From: Martinezella lusitana
GTDB lineage: Bacteria; Pseudomonadota; Alphaproteobacteria; Rhizobiales; Rhizobiaceae
Assembly: GCF_014207095.1 (NCBI RefSeq)
Contig: NZ_JACHBG010000025.1
Span: 19,499-83,498 of the forward strand
DNA: 64,000 nt
Direction of reading: 5' to 3'
Positions 36,438-45,487 of this stretch are shown here, one piece after another; positions within the stretch are counted from its first letter, which is position 1; each line of letters opens with the position of its first letter. Both the position numbers and the translations under genes were made by a program. The notes below the pieces were generated by a model. That model was given only the letters and a program-made list of their open reading frames with translations, did not search any database and was not told the origin of the DNA.

Positions 36438-37484
36438 TCACCTATCCGGTGGCACCGGGGCAGTAGAACCACGGACCCGCAGTTCCGGCTCAAGCAGAAT
36501 TTCACCAACACCATAGGATCTGTTGGCGATGATGTCATTTAGGGTGGACGTGATGCTTCTAACAATATCATCCACCGGCTGCCGCACACTGGTAAGCGGA
36601 GGATCCGTAAAATCCAGCCAACGTGAATCGTTGTAGCCGACCACCGAAATATCGCTCGGGACATGCAAGCCTTCCCGCGTGATATGCCTGATGGCGCCAA
36701 GTGCCATCTCGTCACTGGCCGCAACGATCCCTGTGACACCCTCGGCGAGCAGCATCTCCGCTCCGCGCCGACCTCCTTCAGTCCCGTAGGGCTGCCTTAC
36801 CCAAAGCTTCTCGACGCCGGCGATATTCCGGCGCCTCATTGCCGTCAGGAAGCCCTCAAGCCTTCGGTCGGCGGGCATATTGCCTTCGGGACCGGTGCAG
36901 ATACCGATTCTGCGGTGGCCGAGATCATAGAGATGTCCGACTGCCAGTTCCGCCGCACGCCAGTCGTCTGTAGAGAAGACTGGCGCTTCAACTCCGGCAA
37001 ACGCCCCATTGAAGGTGACGAAAGGTACACCACGTTCGTGCAGCAACTGATGCGCGACAGGATCGGAATTCACGAGCGTATTGCTTGCCGAAAGGAACAC
37101 CACCGCAGCGATGCCGCGGTGAACCAGGGACTCGACATAATCACGCTCCTGAACGGTTCCGGGATAGACCGGCCCGACGATGGTGTTTAATCCGGCGCGA
37201 CCCAGCTCGACGGCGAACGCGTCGCACAAATCGGAAAAAAAGAAGCTCGCCAAGCCCGGCACCAGGATGAGAACAATGTTGCCGCGCGTGCTCCGTTCGT
37301 AGCCGGACTTGCGCAAAGCGTCCTCAACTGCTTGCCGCGTAGCACTCGCTATCCCATAGCGCCTGTTGAGCACACGACTAACGGTTGCTTCGCTGACGCC
37401 AGCCATTTCGGCAACCGTCGCCAATGCTACATTGCTGGCGCTGGGGCGCCCTTTCCGTGGTTTTGGGGTCGGCTTTTCCTTCAT
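36438..37484 (-). CDS. LacI family transcriptional regulator of the alpha-galactoside operon
   Basis: 348 residues. N-terminal helix-turn-helix (VALATVAEMAGVSEATVSRV, LNRRYGI) and periplasmic-binding-protein-like effector domain. ATG 37484 is chosen because it gives the usual short N-terminal arm, and it lies 29 bases after the GH36 stop, at the end of the operon binding protein, permeases, GH36, regulator. The palindrome before the first gene (42557-42570) is its likely operator; the effector is probably a galactoside. Confidence 0.9.
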   Translation of the reverse strand: MKEKPTPKPRKGRPSASNVALATVAEMAGVSEATVSRVLNRRYGIASATRQAVEDALRKSGYERSTRGNIVLILVPGLASFFFSDLCDAFAVELGRAGLNTIVGPVYPGTVQERDYVESLVHRGIAAVVFLSASNTLVNSDPVAHQLLHERGVPFVTFNGAFAGVEAPVFSTDDWRAAELAVGHLYDLGHRRIGICTGPEGNMPADRRLEGFLTAMRRRNIAGVEKLWVRQPYGTEGGRRGAEMLLAEGVTGIVAASDEMALGAIRHITREGLHVPSDISVVGYNDSRWLDFTDPPLTSVRQPVDDIVRSITSTLNDIIANRSYGVGEILLEPELRVRGSTAPVPPDR

Positions 37485-37513
37485 TCCAGCGGTCAGACTT
37501 CCTCTGAGCTCAT

Positions 37514-39280
37514 CTATTCGTCCACCCTCCGTATATCGAGCACGGCAATCCCGCAAGGCGGAACATCAACGAGCCAGAACCCCTGATCGAGCCGGTGGCT
37601 CGCTATCCGAACGCGAGCCCCGACCATATCGCTCACGTCGACGATCACCTCCGCCGGTGCTCCGCTCAAACGGAGGACAAGCTTGCTTTTGGTGGTCGCG
37701 TTGAGCAAGGTCAGTTGCCTGAATACCGAGCAATCCAGATCCACGATTGTGTCGCTATAGACACCGATAACGCCATTTCCCGCGCCGTCGACACATTGGA
37801 CGACGGGGTAGCCAGCAGAAGGAAGTCCGCCATCCAGTTTCCCATGAATGACGATATCCCGTGTTCGCTCCCAATGAGCAAGAACATGATTGATCACCGC
37901 GCGCTGGTCCGAGGGAAGCTCGGTCAGCCGCATGGATATTTGCGGCACCGAAAAATATCCCGCCAGGATCTGGCGTGCCGCTGCTTGGGCACCTCCTGAA
38001 CGATCCCAGACCAACGGGTCGGAATGAACCACGGCGCTGGACGTCATGCGCGTATCGATAATCGCACGACGCCCCACCACCACATCGGTGGGGCAATCGA
38101 AAGCGCGAACCACATTCGCATAAGCCGCCACAGCTGTATTCACATAGGGCTGACGGAATTCAATGATCGCGTCGGCGCGCCCTCGCTCTTCAAGCGAGCA
38201 GCGAAGCTGCTCGAGCGTCTGTTGCATCGCTTCGCCAACGTCATTGATGTCGCCGCGACCTGGAGTGCCGACGTAGACGGTCGCATCATTCAGAAAGTCT
38301 ATTTTCAGTCCGTCGAGATCATAATCCTCGATCACCCGCAGACAGCTCGACACGAAGAAGTCGCGCACCTCGCGAAAACGCACATCGAGTATGTTTGCGC
38401 GCAGACGAGGCGCGTGATGCGGAGCATAGACAGCCATATGAGAAAATGCATCGCTTTTATTGCCCAGCAACAGCGGAGCTACCCAGACGACGACCGACAT
38501 GCCAAGAGCTTTCAGCCGAGCCACATGCGCCCTGAAATCGGGAAACTTGCCGACATCGGGCAGCCAATCGCCGCATCCCGCATACCAGCGACCATTGGCC
38601 ATCTTCTGCCAGCCGTCATCGATGAAAACGGCACGACATCCGATGTCGCGCGCAACCAGAGCGTCAGCCTCGATAAGACTTGCATCGATTGCCTGGGAAT
38701 AGGCGTACCAGGTGGAGTAAACCGGTGCCTTGGCGGCTTCGGGCAGATTGCGACCCACTTTGCCAACACGCTTTGTCTGCCATTGGCGCAAACCGGCGAC
38801 GGTCCTGGAAAGCGTATCGCCTCGATCGGCCAAAGCGAGTTGTAGAGGCTCCCCAGCGACTGCGCGCTTGCGCTGGATGAGGATGACAAAGGCCATCTCC
38901 TCTTCCGAGACGCCAAACTGCAGCTGGCAGTCCTTCACCAGCCAATCTGTCGCGTAACCAAGCATTGCTCGACCGTCGCCGTCGTAGAGACAACCGAGCG
39001 GTGAGGATGACACGATGCCGATCGTATCTGTCCCCTTCCAGTCCGGCATCAACGGCCGCTCGTGCAGCCCGGCCGGATACCAGTATCCTTCCGCACATTC
39101 GAGGGGAATCCGGATGGCGACACGAAACACATCACTTTCACCGGGAATAATCTTCAAGACGTTGAGATCGTTCGACCTGCCTTCTTCGGCCAGGTGCGCA
39201 TCCTTGGAGATGTCGACCGATGCGCCGGCCCAGGTTCCGTTAAGGCGCACCAAATCCGATGCGAATTCTTCGAGTATCAA
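37514..39280 (-). CDS. Glycoside hydrolase family 36 (alpha-galactosidase type)
   Basis: About 588 residues. GH36/clan D features: VFIDDGWQ, DYDLDGLKIDFLND with the probable nucleophile Asp, and MTSSAVVHSDPLVW with a candidate acid/base Asp. No signal peptide, so it acts on imported sugars. ATG codons lie only far upstream inside the permease gene; TTG 39280 has AGGAG 7 bases upstream and gives a sensible start (LILEEFASDLVRLNGTW), so I use it. Cytoplasmic cleavage of raffinose-type or related alpha-galactosides is inferred from the transporter context. Confidence 0.85.
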   Translation of the reverse strand: MILEEFASDLVRLNGTWAGASVDISKDAHLAEEGRSNDLNVLKIIPGESDVFRVAIRIPLECAEGYWYPAGLHERPLMPDWKGTDTIGIVSSSPLGCLYDGDGRAMLGYATDWLVKDCQLQFGVSEEEMAFVILIQRKRAVAGEPLQLALADRGDTLSRTVAGLRQWQTKRVGKVGRNLPEAAKAPVYSTWYAYSQAIDASLIEADALVARDIGCRAVFIDDGWQKMANGRWYAGCGDWLPDVGKFPDFRAHVARLKALGMSVVVWVAPLLLGNKSDAFSHMAVYAPHHAPRLRANILDVRFREVRDFFVSSCLRVIEDYDLDGLKIDFLNDATVYVGTPGRGDINDVGEAMQQTLEQLRCSLEERGRADAIIEFRQPYVNTAVAAYANVVRAFDCPTDVVVGRRAIIDTRMTSSAVVHSDPLVWDRSGGAQAAARQILAGYFSVPQISMRLTELPSDQRAVINHVLAHWERTRDIVIHGKLDGGLPSAGYPVVQCVDGAGNGVIGVYSDTIVDLDCSVFRQLTLLNATTKSKLVLRLSGAPAEVIVDVSDMVGARVRIASHRLDQGFWLVDVPPCGIAVLDIRRVDE

Positions 39281-39297
39281 GGACAAGCTCCTAAGTT

Positions 39298-40140
39298 TTA
39301 CTGTTTGACGGCACCGGCAAGCATGCCGGCCACGAAATGTCTTTGGAGAAGGAGGAAAACCCCGAGGACCGGGAGAACCGAAAGCATGGTTCCTGTCAGT
39401 AACGCGCCGTAATCGGTTCCGCGGGAATCCAGCATGGATGCCAGTGCGACTGGAATCGTATACGCATGCTTTTCGCGCAACACGATCAGCGCGTAGACGA
39501 ACTCGTTCCACTGAGCCAGAAACAGAAAGATCGCGAGCGCCGCCAGTGCCGGTCGCACGACAGGAATTACGATCTGCGCAAAGATTCGAACTTCACCGGC
39601 ACCGTCCATGCGAGCTGCCTCTATGAGTTCGTCCGGAATCGATGTCATCGACTGCCGCATGAGGAAAATTCCGAATGGCAGGGCCAGGTTCGGCAGGATC
39701 AGGGCCTGATAGGTGTTCAGCCATTTGAGCGCTACCATGATCTGAAACAGCGGCACGAGGGTCACCTGCGACGGCAATGCCAATGCCAGGAGAACGACGC
39801 CAAACAAAAAACTCTGTCCGACGAAACGAAATTTGGCGAAAGCGTAGCCTGCCATGGAACAGACGATCATGCCGAAGAATGTGTAGAGCGCAGCGACAAC
39901 CGTTGAATTGACAATCGCCATGGCAAATTCAGTCTCGCTGAAGAGCCGTGACAAGTTCGCCCAAAGGCTCGTTCCGGGCAGCAATATGGGCCGACCGCTG
40001 AAGAATGACGTGCCTGGTTGGGTACTGGCGATCAGCAACCAATAAAATGGCGCGACCATAAAAAGACCGCCCAATGCTATGACCAAATTGAGGGCGATCG
40101 AGCGCGTAGGGCCAAAGTTGGATTGAGAACCGACCATCAT
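39298..40140 (-). CDS. Carbohydrate ABC transporter permease (MalG-like)
   Basis: 280 residues, six membrane helices, CUT1 family. The EAA loop is ELIEAARMDGAGEVRIFAQI. ATG overlaps the end of the MalF-like gene (ATGA), so the two permeases are co-translated. Inner-membrane channel for an oligosaccharide. No ATPase gene lies in this operon; a shared MsmK/UgpC-type ATPase elsewhere is probable. Confidence 0.92.
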   Translation of the reverse strand: MMVGSQSNFGPTRSIALNLVIALGGLFMVAPFYWLLIASTQPGTSFFSGRPILLPGTSLWANLSRLFSETEFAMAIVNSTVVAALYTFFGMIVCSMAGYAFAKFRFVGQSFLFGVVLLALALPSQVTLVPLFQIMVALKWLNTYQALILPNLALPFGIFLMRQSMTSIPDELIEAARMDGAGEVRIFAQIVIPVVRPALAALAIFLFLAQWNEFVYALIVLREKHAYTIPVALASMLDSRGTDYGALLTGTMLSVLPVLGVFLLLQRHFVAGMLAGAVKQ

Positions 40141-41069
40141 GAGCGAGCATCTCCGAGCAAGCGAAACTGGATGAACGAGACAACACCAATGATAATGGTC
40201 AGCGCATAGCCGATCGTGGATGCATAGCCAAAATCAAAATACTTGAACCCGTTCAGATAGAGATACATGCCGATGGTAAGTGTCGCATTGTCAGGTCCGC
40301 CATTGGTAAGGACATAGGGTTCGTCAAAAAGCTGCAAGGTACCGATACTGGACAGCACGGTCGTTAGGATGATGGCCGGCTTAAGTCCCGGAAGGGTTAC
40401 ATGCCGGAACTGCTGAAAGCCGCTGGCACCATCAATTGCCGCAGCCTCGTAGAGATCCGACGGGATAGTCTGCAGCTGTGCGAGATAGATGATGGCGTTC
40501 TGGCCGGTATAATGCCAGGTCAGTGCCAGCATGATCGATATTTGCGCCCAGAACGGATCCGCCAACCAGGGAATACGCGGCAATCCCGCGGCATTGAGTG
40601 CATAGTTTACGAGGCCGTACTGATTGTTCAGCAGCATCGAGAATAGGATACCGTAGGCAACCAATCCCATGACGATCGGCACAAAATATGTCATGCGCCA
40701 CAAGCTGCGAAGCTTCAGCAGGATAGAATTGAATGCAACGGCCAGCGCAATGGCGAGCACGAGCATGATCGGCACCTGAATGGCAAGAATCGTCGCGGTA
40801 TTGGAGAGGGCCTTGCGAAACAGCGGATCGCCAAGTAGCCGGAGATAATTGTCTACCCCTACAAAAGTGACTTTTCCCCCACGTCTGCTCGTGAAGCTCA
40901 GCCAGAATGCATAGCCGTATGGGTAGAGTTTGAACGCAATAAAGAGAATGAAGACCGGACTTAGAAAGAGATATGGGGTCAATCGCCGGAAAAATTGACC
41001 TTTTGGTTTAACCATCGCGCGGCTGACCACAAATCTCTTATCCCTTGCGAATGTTCTGTCGATGGTCAT
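40137..41069 (-). CDS. Carbohydrate ABC transporter permease (MalF-like)
   Basis: 310 residues, six membrane helices, CUT1 family, with EAA loop LYEAAAIDGASGFQQFRHV. Partner of the MalG-like permease that follows. Preceded by an intercistronic hairpin after the binding-protein gene. Confidence 0.92.
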   Translation of the reverse strand: MTIDRTFARDKRFVVSRAMVKPKGQFFRRLTPYLFLSPVFILFIAFKLYPYGYAFWLSFTSRRGGKVTFVGVDNYLRLLGDPLFRKALSNTATILAIQVPIMLVLAIALAVAFNSILLKLRSLWRMTYFVPIVMGLVAYGILFSMLLNNQYGLVNYALNAAGLPRIPWLADPFWAQISIMLALTWHYTGQNAIIYLAQLQTIPSDLYEAAAIDGASGFQQFRHVTLPGLKPAIILTTVLSSIGTLQLFDEPYVLTNGGPDNATLTIGMYLYLNGFKYFDFGYASTIGYALTIIIGVVSFIQFRLLGDARS

Positions 41070-41106
41070 GACGAGGGTACCGGTGCCTGAGAGGTGCGGT
41101 GGAACG

Positions 41107-41133
41107 GGCGCCCGCCGGGTGGGTACGGGCGCC
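41107..41133. promoter_or_regulatory. Intercistronic hairpin between binding protein and permease genes
   Basis: 8-base GC-only stem (41107-41114 with 41126-41133) and an 11-base loop lie between the binding-protein stop and the first permease. Hairpins here often stabilise the upstream message and reduce transcript of the permeases, giving more binding protein. Confidence 0.6.
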
Positions 41134-41141
41134 GGAAGACA

Positions 41142-42470
41142 TTATTGCTTGATTTTACGGCCAGTCTGGCCGGCAACTAGCGTTGCTGCCGCATCGAGCG
41201 CCTGTTTCGGATCGGCGCCCTTCAGCAATACCTGGGTCTGCGCATCCATGTAGGCCTTCAGCGCCTGCGCATAATCTCCCGTGAAATTGATGGCAGGCGT
41301 CTTTTGCGCCAGTTCGTCCACGAACAGCTGGTTGACCTTCTCGCCATCGTAATATGGATCGGGAGCGACGAAATCGGCGCTTTCGATCAACGGCTTATAA
41401 CCCGGGAACAGACCGCCACCGCCGTAGACGAGCTTCTGACCTTCAAGCGTGCCGAGGGCGAAGTTGATGAAGGCCCATGCAGCGTCCTTGTTGGCGCTCT
41501 GTGCGTTGATGGAAAGATAAGTGGCGCCGGTGACGGCCGCGGTCAACCCACCGGACTCAACCGCCGGCGGGCGGCGGACGGCCCACTTACCCTTCATGTC
41601 GGGTGCCTGAGCTCGAATGACGCCCGCCATCCATGAGGCGACGGGCAACACCGCCACCCCGATCTCACCCTTTACCTGCTTGATCGTCGAATCCCAGCCA
41701 CCGGGGATGTCGGCCATGATCCCGGCGTCATTGGCCTGCTTCATGATCGTCAACGCACGCACACCTGCAGCATCATTCATGGCGATATCGCCCTTGGCAT
41801 CGAAGAAGAAGCTACCCTGCTGGGCCGCCAGCAATTGCCACAGATTCGACGCCTCCTGCCTGGTCGCCGCCTTGTCCGTGCCGAACATCGGCACGCCGGT
41901 CTGCTGCTTGAGCGTCACGCCGGCCTTGAGCATGTCATCCCAGGTCTCGATCTTGGAAATGTCGATGCCGGCCTTGTCGAACAGGTCCTTTCGATAGAAA
42001 AAACCAGCCGTGTTCGCTTCGTAGGGAATGCCGTACACTTTGCCATCCGCGCCGGAGCCGCTCGCCCAGACGCCAGTTGGAAACTTGCCGGCCAGATCCT
42101 TGGCGCCGAGCGCATTTAAATCGACAAGGCCATCGGGAAACGTCTCAACATAGTTTCCCATGTAGTCGATACCAATGTTCATGATATCGGGCAAACCAAT
42201 GCCGCCAGCCGCCATACCGGTTGTGATTTTGTCCCATATCGCCGGGTTGCCGACGTCTTCGATGGTGACTTTCACATTCGGATATTTCTTGTTGAACGCT
42301 GGCACTGCGGCCTTGAGGCCCTCGCCCGGCGTTTTCCAGGTCCAGACTGATATTTCCCCGGATAGATCTTGCGCCCAGCCAATGCTGGTCCAGGTCATTG
42401 TCGCTGCCAGTGCAATCGCTGCCTTGCCGAAGGTTCGGCGTGTAACTTTCCCCTGCAAACTCATGGCCAT
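41142..42470 (-). CDS. Carbohydrate ABC transporter substrate-binding protein (CUT1)
   Basis: 442-residue periplasmic protein. A Tat-like N-terminus (KVTRRTFGKAAIALAATM) precedes the mature DLSGEISVWTWKTPGEGLKA. The fold is the MalE/UgpB cluster D type. ATG 42470 has GGAGGA 4 bases upstream; the frame above it is not signal-like. First gene of the operon, behind a palindromic operator. Likely binds an alpha-galactoside, judged from the GH36 partner. Confidence 0.92.
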   Translation of the reverse strand: MAMSLQGKVTRRTFGKAAIALAATMTWTSIGWAQDLSGEISVWTWKTPGEGLKAAVPAFNKKYPNVKVTIEDVGNPAIWDKITTGMAAGGIGLPDIMNIGIDYMGNYVETFPDGLVDLNALGAKDLAGKFPTGVWASGSGADGKVYGIPYEANTAGFFYRKDLFDKAGIDISKIETWDDMLKAGVTLKQQTGVPMFGTDKAATRQEASNLWQLLAAQQGSFFFDAKGDIAMNDAAGVRALTIMKQANDAGIMADIPGGWDSTIKQVKGEIGVAVLPVASWMAGVIRAQAPDMKGKWAVRRPPAVESGGLTAAVTGATYLSINAQSANKDAAWAFINFALGTLEGQKLVYGGGGLFPGYKPLIESADFVAPDPYYDGEKVNQLFVDELAQKTPAINFTGDYAQALKAYMDAQTQVLLKGADPKQALDAAATLVAGQTGRKIKQ

Positions 42471-42556
42471 GGTCCTCCTCCCGACCGCAAGCGCCGTTGC
42501 AATGTTCGGCGCTGACGATATTCGATAGCACATTTCAATTTTCTTGCAATTTATTT

Positions 42557-42570
42557 TTGCAAATTTGCAA
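42557..42570. promoter_or_regulatory. LacI-type operator candidate
   Basis: TTGCAAATTTGCAA is a perfect 14-bp palindrome with central dyad, about 90 bases upstream of the binding-protein ATG; a further TTGCAA half-site is at 42544-42549. Position and symmetry fit a LacI-family operator for the regulator at 36438. Confidence 0.65.
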
Positions 42571-42769
42571 CGCCGAAAATGTTTGAAATGCGGCTCGATC
42601 AAGCGAGTTTATCGAGCAGTCGAGAATTCGATGGCCGAGACTTATGTCTGACCAGAAAATGATGGTGAAGGTGATAGGGCGATACGACCCTCGCTGGTCG
42701 AAGATGAGACGGAGCTCGCTGTCAGGCTATCAGCGGCACCGCGCAAGCAGCGAGACATCTGTCATTGTG

Positions 42770-42840
42770 CTGACGGCGAGAAACGCGCCGCTGGCGCGAG
42801 CTGAGGACCTGGATCTTGGCGCAGACGACTATCCGGATGG
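42770..42840 (+). pseudogene. Fragment of a response-regulator receiver domain
   Basis: The frame reads VIVLTARNAPLARAEDLDLG then ADDYPDG, matching the receiver helix-4/5 region (family: VIVLTARD...R..GLDLGADDYL.KP). Flanks show no receiver start and no effector domain. It is a small relic inside a 470-base gap. Confidence 0.5.
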
Positions 42841-42943
42841 CCCCCTCTTGTCAGGGGAGCGGAGGACAAGGGGGTACGACCAGGGCTTTCAGTTCGAGAG
42901 GGCAGCAGTTGCCCTGCTACCCGGAAGTCGACAACGATTTTTG

Positions 42944-44359
42944 CTACTCAGCGGACCGTCGAGCCGATAGCGCGACGACAAGCGCAACGCATATGCCGAT
43001 AGCTGCCCCATAGATGGCATTTCGCGTTCCTTCAACGATACCAAGGTGTGACATGCCCTCAGCGGAGGCATCAAAAGAAGAACCCGCGATCGCAACCAAC
43101 ACCGCCAGACCGACGGCGCCACCAACCTGAAGGCTGGTCGATGCCATACCGGATGCAACACCCTGTTCCTTCGCGTCGACACCGGCCGCGGCGGCAATCC
43201 ACATGCCCGTCCACGTCATACCCTGGCCTATACCGGCAACGATCAGCCCGGGGACGAGTACAAGGTAACCGCCACCCGGATAGATGCAACGACCAAGGAT
43301 GGCGGTACCGGCAGCACCGATGATGAGACCGATCATGAGAGTGTATTGCGTCCCGCGTTTTGTCGCCAACCGCTCACCGATCTGGGTACCAAGTGCAATC
43401 GACAAAGACGGAACGAGAAAGGCAAGCCCGGTCTGAAGCGCGTCGTAACCCATGACCCTCTGAAAGAGTACAGTCAGAAAATAAGGCAGTGCGCTGAAAG
43501 TGCCCATGAAGATGAAGGTGATCAGCATGGCCGTGACGAGGCTGCGATTGGCGAACAATCGAAGCGGCATGAGCGGTTCTCGACTACGGCTCTCAACGGC
43601 AATGAACGCCAAAAGCAGGAGGGCAGCACAAACATCGGAGGCCAGAACCAGAGGCGCGCTCCAACCATATGAGGGTCCCTGAATGAGGGAGAAAACGAGA
43701 AGGGTGACACCACCTGTCACGGTGACGGCTCCGGCAATATCAAATCGCCCGCTTAGGCTTCCGGCAGCATCTTTTGGAATTGCGACGATCGCACCGAGGA
43801 CAACGATCAGCGCCAGCGGTACATTGACGAAAAATACCGAGGACCAGCCGAACGACTGAGTGAGAAAACCGCCGAGAAGCGACCCGAGCGTAAGCCCGCT
43901 GGCGCCGGCTCCACCCCACACGGCAAGCGCTCTGTTGCGCGCCGTCCCCTCCTCGAAGATCGTGTTGATCAGAGAGAGCGTGGCCGGAAATAGAAGCGCT
44001 CCGCCCATACCCTGGAGCGCGCGAGCAGCGATAATGAGAGTTGAGTTTGTTGCTAGTCCGCCGAGCAGCGACGACAGGGCATAAATCAGCAATGCGCCGA
44101 TGAACATGGTGCGTCGACCAAGAAGATCGGCTGCCCGACCGCCCAGGAGCAGAAAACCGCCAAAGGTCAATGCGTAAGCACTGACGACCCATTGCAGGGA
44201 CTGATTGGTGAATCCGAGCCTGGCACCTAACTCCGGCAGCGCAACATAGACGATATTGAAATCGAGAGAGGTAATGAGCTGGGCGAAGGCAAGAAGCACC
44301 AAGCTCCAGCCAAGGCCAGTTTGACCGTGATGAGATCGCGTTTGATTATAAGCATCCAT
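42944..44359 (-). CDS. MFS drug exporter, DHA2 family (14-TM)
   Basis: 471 residues, fourteen predicted membrane helices, EmrB/QacA type. FIVYVALPELGARLGF-like motif near the start, motif A GGRAADLLGRR, motif C region ALQGMGGALLFPATLSLI. Proton-driven multidrug efflux across the inner membrane. Divergent from an ArsR-like regulator with a palindrome between, so it is probably repressed by that regulator. Confidence 0.92.
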   Translation of the reverse strand: MDAYNQTRSHHGQTGLGWSLVLLAFAQLITSLDFNIVYVALPELGARLGFTNQSLQWVVSAYALTFGGFLLLGGRAADLLGRRTMFIGALLIYALSSLLGGLATNSTLIIAARALQGMGGALLFPATLSLINTIFEEGTARNRALAVWGGAGASGLTLGSLLGGFLTQSFGWSSVFFVNVPLALIVVLGAIVAIPKDAAGSLSGRFDIAGAVTVTGGVTLLVFSLIQGPSYGWSAPLVLASDVCAALLLLAFIAVESRSREPLMPLRLFANRSLVTAMLITFIFMGTFSALPYFLTVLFQRVMGYDALQTGLAFLVPSLSIALGTQIGERLATKRGTQYTLMIGLIIGAAGTAILGRCIYPGGGYLVLVPGLIVAGIGQGMTWTGMWIAAAAGVDAKEQGVASGMASTSLQVGGAVGLAVLVAIAGSSFDASAEGMSHLGIVEGTRNAIYGAAIGICVALVVALSARRSAE

Positions 44360-44400
44360 TGAAATCCCCAGACAGGTTTAACACGCCGGCTTCAGAGCAG

Positions 44401-44429
44401 CGCGTACGATTGTACGCGTATATACGTAC
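44401..44429. promoter_or_regulatory. Operator region between exporter and ArsR-like gene
   Basis: CGCGTACGATTGTACGCG (44401-44418) has 7-base arms and 4-base spacer; GTACG-N8-CGTAC overlaps it to 44429, and a further ACGTAC copy follows near 44454. TTGACA at 44444-44449 suggests a -35 box for the regulator. Repeated ACGTAC cores fit a repressor bound at both promoters. Confidence 0.6.
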
Positions 44430-44478
44430 CATTAAAAAATAGTTTGACAATACACGTACATTTGGACAATTATATCTC

Positions 44479-44790
44479 ATGTTGCCCTTTCACCCATCTC
44501 GCGACCAGATCCAGCTTGCCAACGTGCTGGCGGCGCTCGGCAATCCGACGCGTCTACGTGTCCTGAAAAAGCTCGCCGACGGGGGAGAGCACCCTTGCGG
44601 CTCTATCCTTGAGGGTGTCTCGAAGTCGACATTGACGCATCATTGGCGCGCGCTGCGTGAAAGTGGCGTCGTCTGGCAAAAACCTTCGGGCCGAGAGCTT
44701 CTGTTATCTCTCCGCCGCGAGGACTTGAATGCGCGGTTCCCGGGCTTGATCGATGCGCTGCTAAGCTCAATGCGCATAGAGGCACGATAA
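44479..44790 (+). CDS. ArsR-like winged-helix regulator
   Basis: 103 residues: LANVLAALGNPTRLRVLKKL, HPCGSILEGVSKSTLTHHWR, ALRESGVVWQK. This is the ArsR/HTH_20 fold, with no evident metal-binding cysteine cluster (one Cys). ATG follows a short AT-rich leader after a TTGACA. Probably senses a drug or toxic compound and controls the DHA2 exporter opposite. Confidence 0.88.
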   Translation: MLPFHPSRDQIQLANVLAALGNPTRLRVLKKLADGGEHPCGSILEGVSKSTLTHHWRALRESGVVWQKPSGRELLLSLRREDLNARFPGLIDALLSSMRIEAR

Positions 44791-45223
44791 GCAAGCACCC
44801 AGATCCGCTACCGCACCGTTGGTTTGCGATCCAGGTCCGCAGAGATTCGTGAGCCGAACTCCATGACGCACGTCTATTGTGGACCACGCGCTGGGGCTGA
44901 GACCCCAGCATTGGTCGCCGATATCAGGCTAGAGACGACAGGGCGCAGGCAAAAAGTCGGAATCCCAAGCTCCCCGCCGAGTTTACGGCAGGGCAAATTT
45001 GGGACGGCGCCCTCGAAGCGCGAAAGGAAATGCATCGTTACCGACCAGCGAAGTGTGTAACGATGTCGAGCTCATTTCAATTAGTTTTGGTAAGGTAGGT
45101 CTGAAGGTCGTCAGCGTTCCCTCAGGACGATCTCGCGAGAGGCTATTTGGGTCGGTGATGGGAATGAAGTGAGCCAGCTCAGGTTTCGGATGAATAAAGT
45201 GGAGCAACAGGGAGAGCACGAGC
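44791..45223. other. Intergenic region
   Basis: About 430 bases with no convincing gene. Short plus- and minus-strand frames here do not resemble known proteins. Confidence 0.45.
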
Positions 45224-45487
45224 ATGAACGTTGACAAAGTGATTGCAGTGGTTTCGGCAGCGGGGATCGAGCTGACGGACAGGCGCCGAACCATTTCAGA
45301 TGATGGCTGGTCTCTCAGTTTCGCCAATGGCGCCGAGCTTCAGATCGGTGACGACGGCAAGATCAACGCTTCGGGCAAAGGTGCCGATTCCGTCCTTGGC
45401 CTTCTCGACCTGAGGTCAAGCGGCGCCACGAAATCAAAGGCGCAGCGGCCACGCACGGGGCGTCCGTCTCACTTTGGCGGCTCGTAA
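45224..45487 (+). CDS. Small hypothetical protein
   Basis: 87 residues, no domain recognised. Starts MNVDKVIAVVSAAGIELTDR and ends in a basic low-complexity tail. GGGAGAG lies about 9 bases before the ATG. The stop overlaps the convergent cytochrome c peroxidase gene by 19 bases. Base and codon use match neighbours, so I keep it with modest confidence. Confidence 0.5.
   Translation: MNVDKVIAVVSAAGIELTDRRRTISDDGWSLSFANGAELQIGDDGKINASGKGADSVLGLLDLRSSGATKSKAQRPRTGRPSHFGGS

Noticed and set aside
41105..41133. Direct repeat CGGGCGCC read as a duplication
   Set aside because: The repeat is near-palindromic and is better explained as the two arms of an intercistronic hairpin.
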